Below, piece after piece: positions 6,722-13,261 of a DNA stretch of 19,286 bases; positions within the stretch are counted from its first letter, which is position 1; the number at the start of each line of letters is the position of its first letter. Source of the stretch: Treponema sp. (GTDB taxonomy: Bacteria; Spirochaetota; Spirochaetia; Treponematales; Rectinemataceae); contig JAFIHQ010000042.1 in NCBI GenBank assembly GCA_017849315.1, forward strand, positions 1 to 19,286. Reading direction: 5' to 3'. The translations under genes and the position numbers were made by a program. The notes under the pieces are model-generated. The model worked only from the letters and a program-made list of their open reading frames with translations, had not been told where the DNA came from and ran no database searches.

Positions 6722-8821
6722 ATGTTCCCAAAGAAAACCTTGACGATGATACTTTGCTTTTTGACAGTAGCAGTTCTAGCCTGTACCGTACAAAACGCAT
6801 TTGCACAAGGCTCCAACCCGGTTTTGCCTGATTCAGTTTTTCCGGAGCACGATGTCTTTCGGCAGGTTACGGAACCAATTGGAATCGGGACAGATCAGTT
6901 TGAGCAGCGCCTGACAAAGATACTGGCGTCCGGGCGGGAGCCTGTGGGACTTGTGCTCACCGGAGGCTCTGCACGTGCCTATGCTCATATTGGCGTTCTT
7001 GAAGCGCTTGAAGCCGAAGGCATTAGACCTGATTTTGTCGTTGCCAATTCCATGGGAGCGCTGATTGGCTTGCTTTATGCCGCAGGCATGTCTCCCCAAA
7101 CCATAGCGCAGGTCGTGCAAACGATGCCGCCCGAGCAATACCTGGATGTTGTTTTGCCTATTCGTGGTGGTTTACTCGATAGCGCGAACCTCCAGTCCCT
7201 GGTTCGAACTTTGGTAGGCGATGTCGATCTTTCGGACTTGCCTATCCCCATTCTGGTTACTACAGAGGACCTTAAGTCCCGACGTCAGGTTGAATTGGCT
7301 GCAGGCGAGTTTAGCAAAGTTCTTGCTGCCAGCTTTGCTTTGCCTGCCGTCTTTGAGCCGGTGCCTCTTGACGACTTACTGCTCATAGATGGCGGAGTGA
7401 CGAATCTTGTACCAGTTGCGACTGCAGCTCGGTATTCGTCCAAACTCATCGTCTCGACGGCGCTTTACAACAGGCCGATGGACTTTGGGAACCCCATCAC
7501 CGTCATCAATCGGGCCTTCGACATAGGCAAAACGCGCAGTGGCATGGAGGAGATTTTTGCTTTTACGCCCCTTGTTATCCGCAACGACGTGGAGACCATC
7601 TCGTACATGGCCTTCTCCAACCCAGCACTCATGATCGAACAGGGAAGGAAAAGCGCACAAAGCTGTATAGAAAGCATAAAGGCTAATCTTGGGGCTGCCG
7701 GCGAAGCCTCCACCGGCGAAGCCTCCACTTGCAATGATTCGGCAGGCGAGCCAGAGACCGACCACACATTGGAAACATTGGAAGAGCGCCGAAAGTTCTT
7801 TGAAACACAAGTGCCCCTTCAACTTTCTCTTCTTTCATCCGGCGCCTTGCCTGCTTCCGATTCACACTGGAATCTACAGCCCACACTTAAAGTTGCCGAC
7901 AGTTTTGTGCCCAATACCCTTGAGCCAGAAAGTTTGGGGCTGACTGGGCAGGCATACGCAGGCCTTTCGTTCGACGGCGCGGTGGGCAAAGCCCGATATG
8001 GTCTTTCCACACTCTTTGGCATGGGGACTGTACAAGGCCAGGCATGGGGAATAGGCGCCCAGGCGCTTCTCAATCCTGTCAGCACCTTGAGGCTTTCCGG
8101 TGTCGTGCGCCTCTGGGGAGATTTTGTGCCCTTGAGTTCTTATGGCCTCGACCCCAAGAGCATCGCCGCGGTTGCAGGAATCTCGTGGTCTACCGCCAGC
8201 ACTATAAAGGCGCCACTATTTGTGCCACGACTCTTCGCTACCGTAGATTATGCCCTGGAAACAGCGGTGCTGGATTGGAGTACAGGACTTGGGGTCGGGA
8301 TCGAGCAGCCGCAACAACACTTCTTGCCGCAGACCAGCATATACGCCGGTTTTTTTGTAGATTCCATTTCAAATACCTACCATTACGGACCAGAAGGAGA
8401 AGTCAAGTTGAATCTGGGGCTCGAGAATGTCGGCGCTTTACACGTACGCGGCGAGTCCAGGTTCGATCTTTCCCGGCAAGGCCTAAATCTTCAAGGTGAT
8501 ACTTCTTTCAGAGGCAGAGTTCCACAAGGCGTTTCCGATTGGGTGGGTAGTACGAATATCGAGGCCATGTGGTTTGCGCGGCAATTGGAGTTCAGTGCAG
8601 GGGAAGCGCTCTTGGTAAGCGATGTTGAGCTCGGCCCATATTTTGATTCAGCCTGGGCCGGGTCAGGTTCGATCTTTGAACCTGATGCTTTTTCCGTTGG
8701 AATCTCGATTTCTGCTTCTGCAAGTATCTTTGGTCTTAAGCCGGCGGAATTTTCGGTTTTCTGCGGCGTGAATAATGCCGGAAGTCTCGAGCTTGGCTTG
8801 CGGGAAGGCAGACTGTTCTAG
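6722..8821 (+). CDS. Patatin phospholipase fused to an outer-membrane beta-barrel
   Basis: The mature protein begins after a signal peptide at about residues 1-28 (cleavage near Ala-Phe-Ala-Gln). The patatin domain (about 65-320) shows the Gly-Gly oxyanion region (Thr-Gly-Gly-Ser-Ala-Arg at 80-85), nucleophile Ser110 in Ala-Asn-Ser-Met-Gly, where Ala replaces the first Gly of Gly-x-Ser-x-Gly, and catalytic Asp223 in Asp-Gly-Gly. The remaining roughly 300 residues alternate aromatic and small residues and end in Phe, like a barrel. This is the general plan of PlpD-type (type Vd) autotransporters, lipases displayed at or released from the surface. The linker (about 320-385) is Ala/Gly/Ser/Glu-rich with a repeat, and no clear POTRA domain is visible. 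The frame is open up to a TTG at 6686, but that lies inside the promoter, so I place the start at the ATG at 6722, giving 699 residues. It has no ribosome binding site. TAG forms the foot of a downstream hairpin. Confidence 0.85.
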   Translation: MFPKKTLTMILCFLTVAVLACTVQNAFAQGSNPVLPDSVFPEHDVFRQVTEPIGIGTDQFEQRLTKILASGREPVGLVLTGGSARAYAHIGVLEALEAEGIRPDFVVANSMGALIGLLYAAGMSPQTIAQVVQTMPPEQYLDVVLPIRGGLLDSANLQSLVRTLVGDVDLSDLPIPILVTTEDLKSRRQVELAAGEFSKVLAASFALPAVFEPVPLDDLLLIDGGVTNLVPVATAARYSSKLIVSTALYNRPMDFGNPITVINRAFDIGKTRSGMEEIFAFTPLVIRNDVETISYMAFSNPALMIEQGRKSAQSCIESIKANLGAAGEASTGEASTCNDSAGEPETDHTLETLEERRKFFETQVPLQLSLLSSGALPASDSHWNLQPTLKVADSFVPNTLEPESLGLTGQAYAGLSFDGAVGKARYGLSTLFGMGTVQGQAWGIGAQALLNPVSTLRLSGVVRLWGDFVPLSSYGLDPKSIAAVAGISWSTASTIKAPLFVPRLFATVDYALETAVLDWSTGLGVGIEQPQQHFLPQTSIYAGFFVDSISNTYHYGPEGEVKLNLGLENVGALHVRGESRFDLSRQGLNLQGDTSFRGRVPQGVSDWVGSTNIEAMWFARQLEFSAGEALLVSDVELGPYFDSAWAGSGSIFEPDAFSVGISISASASIFGLKPAEFSVFCGVNNAGSLELGLREGRLF
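7698..7727. repeat. 15-bp tandem duplication in the patatin-barrel linker
   Basis: Two identical 15-bp copies (7698-7712 and 7713-7727) encode Gly-Glu-Ala-Ser-Thr twice in the low-complexity linker between the lipase and barrel regions. Confidence 0.9.
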
Positions 8822-8863
8822 GGGTTGGCGGGTTTGGCCTTTGCCAAACCGTGGCTTCCCCTA
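8819..8863 (+). terminator. Hairpin at the end of the patatin-barrel gene
   Basis: TAGGGG (8819-8824, including the stop codon) pairs with CCCCTA (8858-8863), enclosing a perfect 8-bp stem GGTTTGGC/GCCAAACC (8831-8838, 8843-8850) with a four-base loop. The T-rich stretch starts about eight bases after the outer stem, so it is an imperfect rho-independent terminator. Confidence 0.5.
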
Positions 8864-8911
8864 ACGGCATATTTGTTTTTGGTCATCTATATCTATTTGT
8901 ATTTGGTCACC

Positions 8912-8946
8912 AAAAAAAAAAGCGCCGCCCCATGTGTGAGGCGGCG
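8912..8946 (-). terminator. Rho-independent terminator of the small barrel gene
   Basis: On the minus strand a 7-bp GC stem (8940-8946 with 8923-8929, ten-base loop) is followed by a run of ten T (8912-8921), about 50 bases after the stop codon. This is a textbook intrinsic terminator. Confidence 0.9.
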
Positions 8947-8998
8947 AATTCGATGATAGGCGAAATCAATGATAAGTGTGAACGGCTCCGTCGCGCGT

Positions 8999-9526
8999 TT
9001 ACAATTTCATTGTGATGCCCAAAGTGGCTACATCACGACTGTACCAGCCTCCAAAATAGTAGTTATAGTAGTTATCTACATTTATGGCCATCTTTGGACT
9101 GATATAGTAGCTAAAACCGCCGCCGAAGGCTGGGCCAAACCCAAATTCTTGCCCGACACAGATGCTGGGGCCAAGTTCAACGTAAAAATCGAAGTTCTGT
9201 ACTTCTTTTGGAAAATCCGAGAAAGCACTCAGGCTGAGATGGGCTGTTGCAAGAGCAGCAACATTGAAAGCCATTCCATGGTCCCACCATGCCGGGAGAT
9301 AAATTCCTGCTTTGGCAGCCCCACCGAAGGTGATCGGGAATGCATCCGGAATGCTGAGTTTATAGAAGATATACTCGTAACTTCCAGCTACTCCGAATCC
9401 GCCAACCGTCATCGTCGATATTCCACCACCTATTGTTGACTGACCTACATCGACGTGGGTACCCTGTGCGAAGGAGAAAGCCGTTACAGCGCACAGAAGG
9501 ACTACGACTAACAGAGTCTTTTTCAT
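8999..9526 (-). CDS. Small secreted outer-membrane barrel-like protein
   Basis: The 175-residue product has a clean signal peptide (Met-Lys-Lys-Thr, hydrophobic core, cleavage near Phe-Ala-Gln at about residue 21) and a mature part of alternating Gly/aromatic strands such as the Tyr- and Gly-rich C-terminal third. It ends in Thr-Met-Lys-Leu. This fits an eight-strand outer-membrane protein, but I cannot name a family. The frame is open to 9553, but AGGAGG (9536-9541 on the minus strand) sits nine bases before the ATG at 9526 and the signal peptide begins there, so that start is chosen. A promoter and terminator on either side make it a single-gene unit with a leader of about 90 bases, probably well expressed. 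Confidence 0.85.
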   Translation of the reverse strand: MKKTLLVVVLLCAVTAFSFAQGTHVDVGQSTIGGGISTMTVGGFGVAGSYEYIFYKLSIPDAFPITFGGAAKAGIYLPAWWDHGMAFNVAALATAHLSLSAFSDFPKEVQNFDFYVELGPSICVGQEFGFGPAFGGGFSYYISPKMAINVDNYYNYYFGGWYSRDVATLGITMKL

Positions 9527-9535
9527 TTCTTTTAG

Positions 9536-9541
9536 CCTCCT
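9536..9541 (-). promoter_or_regulatory. Ribosome binding site fixing the small barrel start
   Basis: AGGAGG on the minus strand, nine bases before the ATG at 9526, rules out the in-frame start nine codons upstream (9553). Confidence 0.85.
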
Positions 9542-9621
9542 TTTCAATTTCAAAGTTGTCTTCTGTTTCTGCCAATCTCTTGAAGATCAGCTTGCTACCT
9601 TGGGACCACTCATAATAAATT

Positions 9622-9650
9622 AATATACACTAAACGCTGTATCAATCCAA
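9622..9650 (-). promoter_or_regulatory. Promoter of the small barrel gene
   Basis: On the minus strand TTGGAT (9645-9650) and TATATT (9622-9627) are separated by exactly 17 bases. This predicts a 5' leader of about 90 bases. Confidence 0.55.
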
Positions 9651-9717
9651 GATGGTTGAGGTTTTGAAAGAATCTCAAGTGCATTTTATGCCTTCTTTGC
9701 GGTTTTTCGGTGTGAAA

Positions 9718-9757
9718 GCACTCCCGTAGTGCGTTTGTGTTATACGTTTGTGTTATA
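9718..9757 (+). promoter_or_regulatory. Hairpin and duplicated -10-like element before the flavoprotein gene
   Basis: A small inverted repeat GCACT/AGTGC (9718-9722, 9728-9732) runs directly into a 13-bp tandem duplication (9732-9744 and 9745-9757) of CGTTTGTGTTATA. Each copy contains TGTTATA, resembling an extended -10 box. The upstream copy could start transcription in front of the ribosome binding site. No good -35 was found. Confidence 0.45.
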
Positions 9758-9764
9758 AAGGAGG
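9758..9764 (+). promoter_or_regulatory. Ribosome binding site fixing the GTG start of the flavoprotein
   Basis: AAGGAGG ends four bases before the GTG at 9769. The in-frame TTG at 9748 lies upstream of this site and is rejected. Confidence 0.8.
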
Positions 9765-9768
9765 AAAT

Positions 9769-10947
9769 GTGAAAATCGTCATTGTAGGCAACGGAGCCGC
9801 AGGTATTGCTGCAGCAGAGACCATTAGAGAGCACGATAAGGACTGTGGACTTTCGATATATTCGGACGAGCCAGGCACCCATTATTCCCGGCCGCGCATT
9901 ATCGAATACCTCGGAGGTAAGGCAACGCCTGAAAAAATTGCCATAAAGTCGCCAGGTTTTTACCAAAAGAACAATATTGTTCTGCACGAGCAGACCAGAA
10001 TCGCGGCCATCGATCCAAATACAAAAACTCTGGTCACGGCAGACGGCCAAACCGAAAGTTTCGACAAGTTGATCATTGCAATGGGCGCGAGTTCCTTTTT
10101 GCCACCGGTGGAGGGTTCAAAACTCCCCGGTGTGTTTACTTTGCGGACCATTGCAGACGCTAGCGCGATAATTGATTACAGCAAAGATAAAAAGCGGGCA
10201 GTCGTAATCGGCGGAGGGCTGCTTGGCCTGGAGACTGCGGCCAGCTTGAATCACCGCGGCCTGGATACCACGGTGGTCGAGGTTTTTGAAAGGCTCCTGC
10301 CGCGCCAACTCGATATGGACGGGGCAAAGATTCTTCAGGAACGTCTGGAAGCCTTAGGATTGCATTTCCTTCTTCCCAGACAAACAGAGGTCATAGAAAA
10401 GAAGGGCGACGGACTCGTCGTGCACTTTAAAGGTGGTACTTCGATAGAGACAGACCTTGTGTTGTTCTCCGCCGGTGTGAGGAGCAACCTCGCCGTGGCA
10501 CAGAAAGCCGGTATACGCTGCGAGAAAGGCGTGTGTATTGACAACCACATGTGCACCTCCAACCAGGATATCTATGCGGCAGGCGATGTCGCTCAGTACG
10601 AAGGCACGGTCTACGGTTTGTGGCCGATCGCCCGGGAGCAAGGCAAGCTGGCGGGGCTCAACGCCATTGGCATACCGACCGAATACAAGGGCAGCGTGCT
10701 CTCTACCAAACTCAAAGTCACGGGGATCGACGTAGCATCGGTAGGTTCAATCGAGCTTGCTCAAGGGGTTGAGGTGCATACGCTGAATCGAAACGGCAAT
10801 TTCGCCCGGGTCTTTACCAAAGACGGCAAAATCGTAGGGGCGATTATGGTTGGTAACTCAAGCTCTTACAATAAGATACAGTCGATGATAAGCGAGGGGA
10901 TTGTTCTTGCAGATCCGGAGCCTCTACTCGGGAGCATGACCGATTGA
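9769..10947 (+). CDS. FAD/NAD(P)-dependent oxidoreductase, rubredoxin-reductase-like
   Basis: A two-dinucleotide-binding-fold flavoprotein. The FAD motif Gly-Asn-Gly-Ala-Ala-Gly is at 7-12, an Ala-Met-Gly-Ala-Ser segment at 104-108, the NAD(P) motif Gly-Gly-Gly-Leu-Leu-Gly-Leu-Glu at 148-155, and the second FAD motif Tyr-Ala-Ala-Gly-Asp at 269-273. The C-terminal Leu-Lys-Val-Thr-Gly-Ile-Asp-Val-Ala-Ser-Val-Gly resembles NADH:rubredoxin reductases and the flavoprotein part of NirB-type nitrite reductases. At 392 residues it lacks the siroheme and bacterioferritin-like domains of NirB. In anaerobes such enzymes feed electrons through rubredoxin to peroxide- or oxygen-reducing proteins, but no rubredoxin gene is seen in the window, so the partner is inferred. 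The stop overlaps the tag start in a TTGA arrangement. Confidence 0.85.
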   Translation: MKIVIVGNGAAGIAAAETIREHDKDCGLSIYSDEPGTHYSRPRIIEYLGGKATPEKIAIKSPGFYQKNNIVLHEQTRIAAIDPNTKTLVTADGQTESFDKLIIAMGASSFLPPVEGSKLPGVFTLRTIADASAIIDYSKDKKRAVVIGGGLLGLETAASLNHRGLDTTVVEVFERLLPRQLDMDGAKILQERLEALGLHFLLPRQTEVIEKKGDGLVVHFKGGTSIETDLVLFSAGVRSNLAVAQKAGIRCEKGVCIDNHMCTSNQDIYAAGDVAQYEGTVYGLWPIAREQGKLAGLNAIGIPTEYKGSVLSTKLKVTGIDVASVGSIELAQGVEVHTLNRNGNFARVFTKDGKIVGAIMVGNSSSYNKIQSMISEGIVLADPEPLLGSMTD

Positions 10948-11552
10948 ACGAGCCAGAGCAACTCGAGCAACCAGAGCAACCAGAGAGGTGCCCCTGGTGT
11001 GGCACTGACCCCCTCTACATGCGCTATCACGACGAAGAGTGGGGTTGCCCGGTCCATGATGAAGCCAGACACTTCGAGTTCTTGCTTCTTGAGACGCAGC
11101 AGGCGGGGCTCTCGTGGCTCACTGTCCTCAAGAAGCGAGAGGCGTACAGACGGGCGTTTGCGAATTTTGACGCAGGCAAAGTGGCTCGATTTGGCGAGAA
11201 CGATGTGGAGAGGCTGCTTGCAGACTCTGGCATTATTCGTAACAGGAAGAAGATCGAAGCCGCGGTAAAGAATGCGCGAAGATTCCTTGCGATTCAGGAC
11301 CGTTTTGGCAGCTTCGATGCCTGGCTCTGGCATTTTACGGAAGGTCGCGCGGTGACAAACCACTGGACTTCGATTGGTGAGCTACCGACATCAAGTGAGC
11401 TTTCTGATCTTGTTAGTAAAGAAATGAAGGAAGCGGGCTTTAGCTTTGTGGGTACGACGACAATCTACGCTCATCTCCAAGCGGTGGGCGTAATCAACGA
11501 CCACCTGGTTTCCTGTTTTAGGTGGAAGGAGCTTAGTTGTGACACTCTATGA
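10944..11552 (+). CDS. tag: DNA-3-methyladenine glycosylase I
   Basis: Tag excises 3-methyladenine from alkylated DNA in base excision repair. Compared with E. coli Tag, the zinc ligands are present (Cys16, His29, His187, Cys191), along with catalytic-pocket Glu50 and Trp58 in Glu-Thr-Gln-Gln-Ala-Gly-Leu-Ser-Trp, and the C-terminal Gly-Thr-Thr and Asn-Asp-His motifs. The TTG start overlaps the preceding stop by four bases and has GGGAG nine bases upstream; any later start would lose the zinc-binding Cys16. The first 14 residues are an extension absent in E. coli, built from a Glu-Gln-Pro repeat. The gene lies between two redox enzymes and overlaps the nitroreductase-like gene by 14 bases, so all three are probably made from one mRNA. 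Confidence 0.95.
   Translation: MNEPEQLEQPEQPERCPWCGTDPLYMRYHDEEWGCPVHDEARHFEFLLLETQQAGLSWLTVLKKREAYRRAFANFDAGKVARFGENDVERLLADSGIIRNRKKIEAAVKNARRFLAIQDRFGSFDAWLWHFTEGRAVTNHWTSIGELPTSSELSDLVSKEMKEAGFSFVGTTTIYAHLQAVGVINDHLVSCFRWKELSCDTL
10953..10985. repeat. 9-bp tandem repeat at the 5' end of tag
   Basis: About 3.7 copies of a 9-bp unit (CCAGAGCAA, one copy with CTC in place of CCA) encode the Pro/Leu-Glu-Gln extension ahead of the zinc-binding cysteine. Confidence 0.85.
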
Positions 11553-12525
11553 AGCTATTTCGGTTCGAGTTTCTACGCGGAGCTTTGATGGGGCGCAACT
11601 TACGCCTGAGCAACTCGGCGATCTGGGGGATTTGTGCAGACAGCTTGAAGAAGAGGGTACGCAGGACAGCCCTTTTGGAAACAAAGTACGTCTTGCCATT
11701 GCAGGATCCGAAATTGGCAGCAAGCCGGTACGAATGGGAACTTATGGACTTATTGCCAACGCCTCAGGTTTTGCAGTCCCGGCCGTTGCTCGTGGCGGAA
11801 AACTCTCTGGCACAATGGAGGACGTCGGCTGGACGGTAGAGAAACTCGTATTGGAACTCACGGCACGCGGTTATGCCACGTGTTGGATTGGCGGAGTCTT
11901 CAGTCGGAGTAGGTCTGCAGAGGTAGTGCAGGCAAAGGAGGACGAGCTAGTGCCCGCCATCATTGCCTTCGGTTGGCCGGCGGACAAGCGCAAACTTGCA
12001 GACCGTCTCGTTACCGCTTCAGCGCGGGCTCGTGCGCGAAAACCGATTGAAGAAATTGCCTTTGACCTTGCGGCAGAGCGCTCTTACGGTCCTTTGAGCG
12101 ATGTTGCTAGCGATACTTCTAGCGATTCTGTGCGCACTACTCCGGGCGGGCGCTTTGAAGAGCCTTGGCCAGCCGTGCTGCGCGCAGTGCAGGAAGCCCC
12201 ATCCGCATCCAACAAACAGCCATGGCGGCTTGTACGAATTCGATCAGAAAAACCCTCGGGATCAGAGCCGATTCCTTCGGAATGGTTTCTTTTTCTTGAT
12301 GAAGATAAGATTTATAACAATGGAACCCGAGAAGTACATCTACAAAATCTGGACTTAGGCATAGCAATGCGACATTTCCAGATAGCGGCGGAAGAAAAGG
12401 GGCTTGCAGGGAGATGGATTCCCGTCAGCAGGCTTTCTTCTGGGTCCAAAGATAATGCGGCTCTAAAAGCGGCGCTCGATTTTGGACAGGACAGAGGCTG
12501 GACGGCGTGTGCATTATGGTCTTAG
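11539..12525 (+). CDS. Two-domain nitroreductase-family flavoprotein (TM1586-like)
   Basis: Two half-domains of the FMN nitroreductase fold are recognisable. The N-terminal half has Arg10-x3-Arg14-Ser-Phe, the usual FMN-phosphate region, and Ala-Thr-Cys-Trp-Ile-Gly-Gly at about 113-119. The C-terminal half (about 207-328) has Pro-Ser-Ala-Ser-Asn-Lys-Gln-Pro-Trp at 221-229, the classic nitroreductase motif. This duplicated, single-chain layout resembles the TM1586-type putative nitroreductases, whose substrates are largely unknown. The halves are joined by a Ser-Asp-rich linker at about 187-204 that carries a degenerate 12-bp repeat. The GTG start has AAGGAG seven bases upstream and overlaps the end of tag. 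The length of 328 residues suits the two-domain group. Confidence 0.78.
   Translation: MTLYEAISVRVSTRSFDGAQLTPEQLGDLGDLCRQLEEEGTQDSPFGNKVRLAIAGSEIGSKPVRMGTYGLIANASGFAVPAVARGGKLSGTMEDVGWTVEKLVLELTARGYATCWIGGVFSRSRSAEVVQAKEDELVPAIIAFGWPADKRKLADRLVTASARARARKPIEEIAFDLAAERSYGPLSDVASDTSSDSVRTTPGGRFEEPWPAVLRAVQEAPSASNKQPWRLVRIRSEKPSGSEPIPSEWFLFLDEDKIYNNGTREVHLQNLDLGIAMRHFQIAAEEKGLAGRWIPVSRLSSGSKDNAALKAALDFGQDRGWTACALWS
12097..12126. repeat. 12-bp degenerate tandem repeat in the nitroreductase linker
   Basis: Units beginning AGCGAT at 12097, 12109 and 12121 encode Ser-Asp-x-x twice, then Ser-Asp. They sit exactly between the two nitroreductase half-domains. Confidence 0.6.
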
Positions 12526-12546
12526 CCGGTGCCTAAAGGAATTTGC

Positions 12547-12584
12547 TTGCTTTCCGCAGCATTTTCATTATATTCAATTATAAT
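12547..12584 (+). promoter_or_regulatory. Ferritin promoter with PerR-like palindrome
   Basis: An 18-bp near-palindrome (12567-12584, seven of nine pairs) contains TATATT (12569-12574) and a perfect TATAAT (12579-12584). TTGCTT (12547-12552) is 16 bases before TATATT. The right half ATTATAA is identical to a PerR half-site and the left half TTATATT differs by one base, but the halves are separated by two bases instead of the one in the Bacillus PerR box. Metal- or peroxide-responsive repression is plausible for ferritin; the regulator itself is not in the window. Confidence 0.5.
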
Positions 12585-12611
12585 AAAGTGTTTCATATCG
12601 GAGGTAACAGA

Positions 12612-13130
12612 ATGATTTCTAACAAGATGGCTGAGAGAATCAATGTACAGGTAAACCGTGAAATGTACTCCGCCTATCTTTACATGGCGATGTCAGCAAG
12701 GATGACCGAGGCTGGTTACACCGGTATTGGTAAATGGCTCATGGTTCAGTATCACGAAGAAATGTTCCATGCCATGAAGTTTATCAAGTACCTCGAAGAG
12801 CAAGGGGCGAGCCTCAAACTGGCAACTATCAATGTAGACAATTTGCAGGAAAGCAGCGTAAAAGACATATTTGAGAGAGTCTATGCGCACGAACGCGGCG
12901 TTACGGCCAGCATTAAAGAAATCATGGACCTGGCGGTAGAGGAAAAAGACTACGCCACACAGGGCTTTATTGCCTGGTTTATCGACGAACAAATAGAAGA
13001 AGAGAGAAACGTACGGGATATCCTGCAGAGTTTGGAGATTATGGGCAACAATCAGCAGGCGCTCTACATGATGAATGTAGAGCTTGGCAAGCGTGGCCTC
13101 ACAGCGCCTACGGATTTCAGCATTCTGTAA
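12612..13130 (+). CDS. ftnA: Non-heme ferritin
   Basis: Ferritin oxidises Fe2+ and stores it as a mineral inside a 24-subunit shell. The 172-residue protein has the ferroxidase ligands Glu17, Glu50, His53 and Glu94, plus Glu126, Gln127, Glu129 and Glu130, matching the E. coli FtnA pattern, and Tyr24 in the first helix. The frame is open upstream to 12543, but GGAGGT (12600-12605) six bases before the ATG and the canonical Met-Ile-Ser-Asn-Lys N-terminus fix the start at 12612. It has its own promoter with a PerR-like palindrome and a very strong terminator, so it is probably monocistronic despite following the redox trio by 86 bases. Storing iron and limiting hydroxyl radical formation fits with that neighbourhood. 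Confidence 0.97.
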   Translation: MISNKMAERINVQVNREMYSAYLYMAMSARMTEAGYTGIGKWLMVQYHEEMFHAMKFIKYLEEQGASLKLATINVDNLQESSVKDIFERVYAHERGVTASIKEIMDLAVEEKDYATQGFIAWFIDEQIEEERNVRDILQSLEIMGNNQQALYMMNVELGKRGLTAPTDFSIL

Positions 13131-13186
13131 AGCATTGTCCGGCTGCTTGGATGTACCTCGTGGACGTAGAGAGCTGAGGCGTGAAC

Positions 13187-13233
13187 GCCCCCGCCCGGCA
13201 CCCGTGGCAGGGTGCGGGCGGGGGCTTCTTTTT
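13187..13233 (+). terminator. Strong rho-independent terminator after ferritin
   Basis: A 10-bp stem GCCCCCGCCC/GGGCGGGGGC (13187-13196, 13216-13225) is extended by GCACCC/GGGTGC (13198-13203, 13210-13215) past one bulged G, with a six-base loop, followed by TTCTTTTT. It ends ferritin transcription, and also rules out thrC starts upstream of it. Confidence 0.95.
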
Positions 13234-13248
13234 GGCACGCGAGTATTT

Positions 13249-13254
13249 TATGAT
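13249..13254 (+). promoter_or_regulatory. Candidate -10 box of the threonine operon
   Basis: TATGAT (five of six consensus bases) ends seven bases before the thrC ATG at 13262. A -35 at 17 bases would be the poor TTCTTT in the tail of the terminator. Initiation would fall on or next to the start codon. Confidence 0.3.
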
Positions 13255-13261
13255 AGGTGCC

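Noticed and set aside
12543..12611. Upstream extension of ferritin
   Set aside because: The extension runs through the promoter, and GGAGGT plus the canonical N-terminus place the start at 12612.
13181..13261. Longer thrC start (GTG at 13181)
   Set aside because: The added segment would be encoded by the ferritin terminator hairpin and has no match to threonine synthase N-termini.
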